64,000 nt of DNA, taken from NCBI GenBank assembly GCA_019638395.1, contig JAHBTX010000004.1:1-64000 (forward strand), in the 5' to 3' direction. This document shows positions 61,301 to 64,000 of the stretch, one piece after another (position 1 is the first letter of the stretch; each line of letters begins with the position of its first letter). The stretch is from Cyclobacteriaceae bacterium. Lineage in GTDB: Bacteria; Bacteroidota; Bacteroidia; Cytophagales; Cyclobacteriaceae. Made by a program: the position numbers and the translations under genes. Under the pieces are notes generated by a model. The model made no database searches. It was given only the letters and a program-made list of their open reading frames with translations, and had not been told where the DNA came from.

Positions 61301-62827
61301 GTGATCCGGATTGTTGCTTTGCTACTGTTTGTTGCTATTGGCGGAAAAACCTGCGCACAATATTTTCAATACTCCCAATATAATTTTACAAGCTTGCGGG
61401 TAAACCCGGCACTGGCAGGCAATACCAACTATGCAGAAGCAACTTTTCTGCATCGAACACAAAATACCGGTGGTGATTTTAAAATTCAAAGTAATTTTCT
61501 TTCAGGTTCTTATCCATTACTAAATCCCAGTACGGGTAAACCCTGGTCGGGCTTGGGCATATTGGTACATAGCGATCGTACAGCCGGAGTGTTTCAGGTG
61601 CAGGAAGCAGCATTGAGCTATGCCGTACATGTAGCGGTTGGTCATCTTCAAACACTCTCTTTCGGAACATCCTTTTTATATCAAAACAGATCGGTAAAAC
61701 TGGATGGGTTTACAACCGGCTCTCAATATGTTCCGGATCGGGGATTTGATCGCTTTGCTTTTTCGGGCGAGAGTTTTTCACAATTCAGAGGAAGTCACGT
61801 AACTTTTAATATGGGTCTTCAATGGCAACAACTCAACCGGAAAGGTTTGCTCTTAAATTATTTTGGTATTTCCATTTTTGATCTTAACAAACCTGTTAGT
61901 TCGTTTACCGATGTTCAGTACCAAACACCCATTACGATGGTGGCAAATGCAGTTTTTAAATTATATTCAATTGAGAACCTCAGCATTTTTCCAGAGGGGT
62001 TGATTACGCTTTCAGCCGGTAATTTTTCCGCAAATGTTGGTGCACGTTTTCAGTGGGAATTGAATGGCGATCCGCGCACGATTGGCGATCGGGTTGATTT
62101 GATTACCAGGTTAGTCCCGGGCCGGTCGGGTATTCTGGGTGTTCAGTTGCATCGCGAAACAATTTCGCTCGGTATGTCTTATGATTTTCCGGTGTTTAGT
62201 AATCCCTCCAATCAGGGAGCGCTGGAAGTGGGGTTGCAGGTTCGTAAGTTAGTAAAGACACGGTATCAGAAAATGCGCGAAAAGCGATTAGCAGAAGTAG
62301 CCCGGAAAAAGGAAGCAAACAAAAAGCCTGTTGCAAAATCAAACATTACAGCAGTAGATTCAATCAAGTCTGCTACTCCGGTTGATTCCGCCATGCAAAC
62401 AACCGCACGAGCGGATTCGCTTAAACAAACTACACCTAACCCTGTGGTTAATGTTGGGCCATTTGCACAGCAGCCATTGGTAGTAGAGCGCAAGGTGCTG
62501 CATTTTAACTTTGAATTTAATTCGGCTGATCTGGATGAGGAAGCGGAAGACTTTTTAAAAAATCTTGCTCATACCCTTCAGCAAAACGAATTGTTAAACC
62601 TTATAATTGAAGGCCACACCGATAATATAGGCAGCGATAAATTTAACCTGCGATTATCGCAAAGGCGTGCCGATGCCGTGAGGCATCAACTGATAAAAGC
62701 TGGGATAAATCCAGGCCGCATAAAAAGTGAAGGAAAAGGCATGCGCGAACCACTGAATGAAAACCTGACAGATAAACAACGTGCTGAAAATCGCAGAGTG
62801 GTATTAACGCTGGTTCAAGAGCAATAA
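61301..62827 (+). CDS. PorP/SprF-like outer membrane protein with OmpA C-terminus
   Basis: 508-aa protein starting at GTG. Signal peptide VALLLFVAIGGKTCAQ, then the PorP/SprF opening QYNFTSLRVNPALAG and beta-barrel strands. A linker rich in Lys, Thr and Pro is followed by an OmpA peptidoglycan-binding domain: FNSADLDEEAEDFLKNLA, LIIEGHTDNIGSDKFN, LSQRRADAVRHQL. PorP/SprF-like proteins work with CHU_C partners in type IX secretion, and the upstream gene is one. Four bases separate the two genes. Confidence 0.92.
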   Translation: MIRIVALLLFVAIGGKTCAQYFQYSQYNFTSLRVNPALAGNTNYAEATFLHRTQNTGGDFKIQSNFLSGSYPLLNPSTGKPWSGLGILVHSDRTAGVFQVQEAALSYAVHVAVGHLQTLSFGTSFLYQNRSVKLDGFTTGSQYVPDRGFDRFAFSGESFSQFRGSHVTFNMGLQWQQLNRKGLLLNYFGISIFDLNKPVSSFTDVQYQTPITMVANAVFKLYSIENLSIFPEGLITLSAGNFSANVGARFQWELNGDPRTIGDRVDLITRLVPGRSGILGVQLHRETISLGMSYDFPVFSNPSNQGALEVGLQVRKLVKTRYQKMREKRLAEVARKKEANKKPVAKSNITAVDSIKSATPVDSAMQTTARADSLKQTTPNPVVNVGPFAQQPLVVERKVLHFNFEFNSADLDEEAEDFLKNLAHTLQQNELLNLIIEGHTDNIGSDKFNLRLSQRRADAVRHQLIKAGINPGRIKSEGKGMREPLNENLTDKQRAENRRVVLTLVQEQ

Positions 62828-62830
62828 GCA

Positions 62831-63085
62831 CTACTTAAATCGCAACTTGAAATATAAAAGTGAAGAAGCCAGCACCAGCGTAAGCATGTTGGCAACTATT
62901 ACTGGTACATCGCCAATAATAATTCCATAAATCAACCACAACAGCACTCCAAAGCAAAAGAACGAAAACATCCCTAACGATAAATCTTTAGCCGAACCGC
63001 TTTTCCAGGTTTTAATTACTTGCGGCAAAAAAGCGATGGTTGTGCAGGAGCCCGCAGCCAATCCAAGCAATTGAGTAATATTCAT
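62831..63085 (-). CDS. SemiSWEET-family sugar transporter
   Basis: 84-aa protein with three membrane helices and the SemiSWEET pattern: GLAAGSCTTIAFLPQVIKTW (PQ motif in the first helix), KDLSLGMFSFFCFGVLLWLIYG and VANMLTLVLASSLLYF. These form dimers that move small sugars through the inner membrane. Complete, convergent with the PorP-OmpA gene. Confidence 0.92.
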   Translation of the reverse strand: MNITQLLGLAAGSCTTIAFLPQVIKTWKSGSAKDLSLGMFSFFCFGVLLWLIYGIIIGDVPVIVANMLTLVLASSLLYFKLRFK

Positions 63086-63167
63086 AGTTTTTATTTTTCA
63101 ATGCAAAGATACGGCTACGAAAGTAGCGGGTTGTGTGCGTGTAAGATTATTCGCTATGTAACTCAGT

Positions 63168-63488
63168 TCAATCGTTTGCTGAGTTTTTATTTGCTAACCA
63201 AATAAGTGAATTAAGAATTAATGTGTTCTGGTCTGAACTGGAAAATGTATTGGATAAGGTTCGGTTTGTGCCTCCTTCGTAATCCATATCATTATGGCCC
63301 ATGTTAAAATATATCATCCGATACCGGGTATTTGTCCACACAACAGGATAGTAACCACTATGCCAGATTTCGTGGGGCTTGGGGCCGGTGCCTACCGGAA
63401 AACTGGTTGAATCGATGGAAACAAGAATTTGAATGTTGGTATTGAGCCGTAGGTCATGTTGCCACCGATACCATTCGTTGTAGTAGTT
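63168..63488 (-). pseudogene. Truncated ThuA-like (trehalose utilisation) gene remnant
   Basis: An open frame of 106 codons without a start, closed upstream by TGA at 63489-63491 and downstream by TGA at 63168-63170. It reads NYYNEWYRWQHDLRLN, FPVGTGPKPHEIWHSGYY, PVVWTNTRYRMIYFNMGHND and ends in NSLIWLANKNSAND. This is the C-terminal part of a ThuA-like domain (P-V-W-T, GHnD, final I-W-A helix). The N-terminal half is missing, so it is a remnant or the gene is broken by a deletion. Directly downstream of a Gfo/Idh gene, a usual ThuA partner. Confidence 0.65.
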
Positions 63489-63522
63489 TCAACATCAATC
63501 CAAAATTATGAGTACCGATACT

Positions 63523-64000
63523 TTAATAATCATCGGTTAATGCAAATTCATTTTTTCGCTGCATCCATTTGCCTTGTGTAAAATCCGGAAACTCCACGCT
63601 CTCGCCACCTAATTGAATAGAAGATTCTGAAAGCGGGGTAATGGCGCTCCAAGTCACAGCATCATATACATCTTGTGGTGTATTGGTTTTCCGTTTTACC
63701 GATTCAATAAAGGCATGTAACACAAACCAATCCATGCCACCGTGCCCGGCCCCACTGGCATCGTTGCCATATTTTTTCCAGAGCGGATGATCGTATTTAT
63801 CCAACCACGCCTTGGCATCTTCCCATTGGTGTGGTTTGGGGCTTTGCCCTTCTATGTAAATAGATTTATTCACATCCATCCAAATGCCTTTGGTGCCTTG
63901 CACGCGAAACCCTAATGAATAGGGCCGAGGTAAGTTGGTGTCGTGTTGTAGTAAAATAGTTTCTTTGTTAGCGGTGCTGATCATGGTAGTAACCACATCG
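63523..64000 (-). CDS. Gfo/Idh/MocA-family protein, C-terminal part (cut by window edge)
   Basis: At least 158 residues; the frame stays open to the window edge, so the N-terminus lies outside. The visible part is the C-terminal domain of Gfo/Idh oxidoreductases: GFRVQGTKGIWMDV, GAGHGGMDWFVLHAFIES, DVYDAVTWSAITPLSESSI. The HGGMDW block is common in the secreted members. Followed by a ThuA remnant on the same strand, consistent with a broken sugar-catabolic unit. Confidence 0.85.
   Translation of the reverse strand, partial: DVVTTMISTANKETILLQHDTNLPRPYSLGFRVQGTKGIWMDVNKSIYIEGQSPKPHQWEDAKAWLDKYDHPLWKKYGNDASGAGHGGMDWFVLHAFIESVKRKTNTPQDVYDAVTWSAITPLSESSIQLGGESVEFPDFTQGKWMQRKNEFALTDDY

Noticed and set aside
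1-64000. CRISPR arrays, rRNA genes and complete tRNA genes
   Set aside because: No regular spaced repeats or recognisable RNA gene sequences were seen on either strand by reading.

Overview
The window looks like a Bacteroidota chromosome, probably of the order Cytophagales. The evidence is all on the right: a CHU_C-type gliding-motility C-terminal domain, a PorP/SprF-like type IX secretion protein fused to OmpA, Bacteroidota-type tyrosine recombinases and a promoter of the form TTG-N19-TAnnTTTG. About the first 53.3 kb is accessory DNA and the last 10.7 kb is ordinary chromosome.

Accessory DNA, left island (window edge to about 18.36 kb). A plus-strand defence block comes first: a type III-like methyltransferase and helicase-nuclease pair, an AvcD-like P-loop/deoxycytidylate deaminase with a tiny coupled ORF, then a tightly overlapping operon of TcmP, a three-Cys (Gp37/Gp68) protein and a DUF3800-like protein. 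A minus-strand mobility core follows (two unknown genes, Prim-Pol/VapE replication protein, two more unknowns, excisionase-like HTH, tyrosine recombinase). It ends with a uracil-DNA-glycosylase-like protein and a HEPN-like protein. A 17-bp tRNA-3'-end-like repeat (18362-18378) closes the island.

Accessory DNA, right island (about 18.36-53.34 kb, closed by an identical 17-bp repeat at 53322-53338). Its minus-strand core (recombinase, excisionase-like HTH, small protein, primase-helicase) is split by a plus-strand six-gene operon: SNF2 helicase, small ORF, zinc-hook ATPase with a HEPN-like tail, Mod, Res and a small HTH-like protein. Left cargo comprises a ParB-like-fold protein, unknown genes and an XRE regulator divergent from three secreted proteins. 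Right cargo comprises two tandem paralogous small genes, a third small gene, a homologue of phage T4 DNA beta-glucosyltransferase, a GmrSD-like (DUF262/DUF1524) type IV restriction enzyme, a complete type I Wadjet system (jetABCD) and a group-II-like reverse transcriptase.

Chromosomal flank (53.34-64 kb): DoxX, DUF1801, AHSA1-like and ArsR genes; Tat-exported sugar isomerase-like and Gfo/Idh/MocA proteins; an operon of ECF sigma factor, TonB-like protein, FG-GAP/CHU_C protein and PorP-OmpA; SemiSWEET; a ThuA remnant and a second Gfo/Idh gene cut by the window edge.

The two islands share a backbone order (recombinase, excisionase, replication protein) and lie in tandem at what seems to be one tRNA gene, which should lie left of the window. 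No phage structural genes, conjugation genes, rRNA, complete tRNA or CRISPR array were seen. The most unusual content is the bacterial T4-type glucosyltransferase beside a restriction enzyme of the family that attacks glucosylated DNA.
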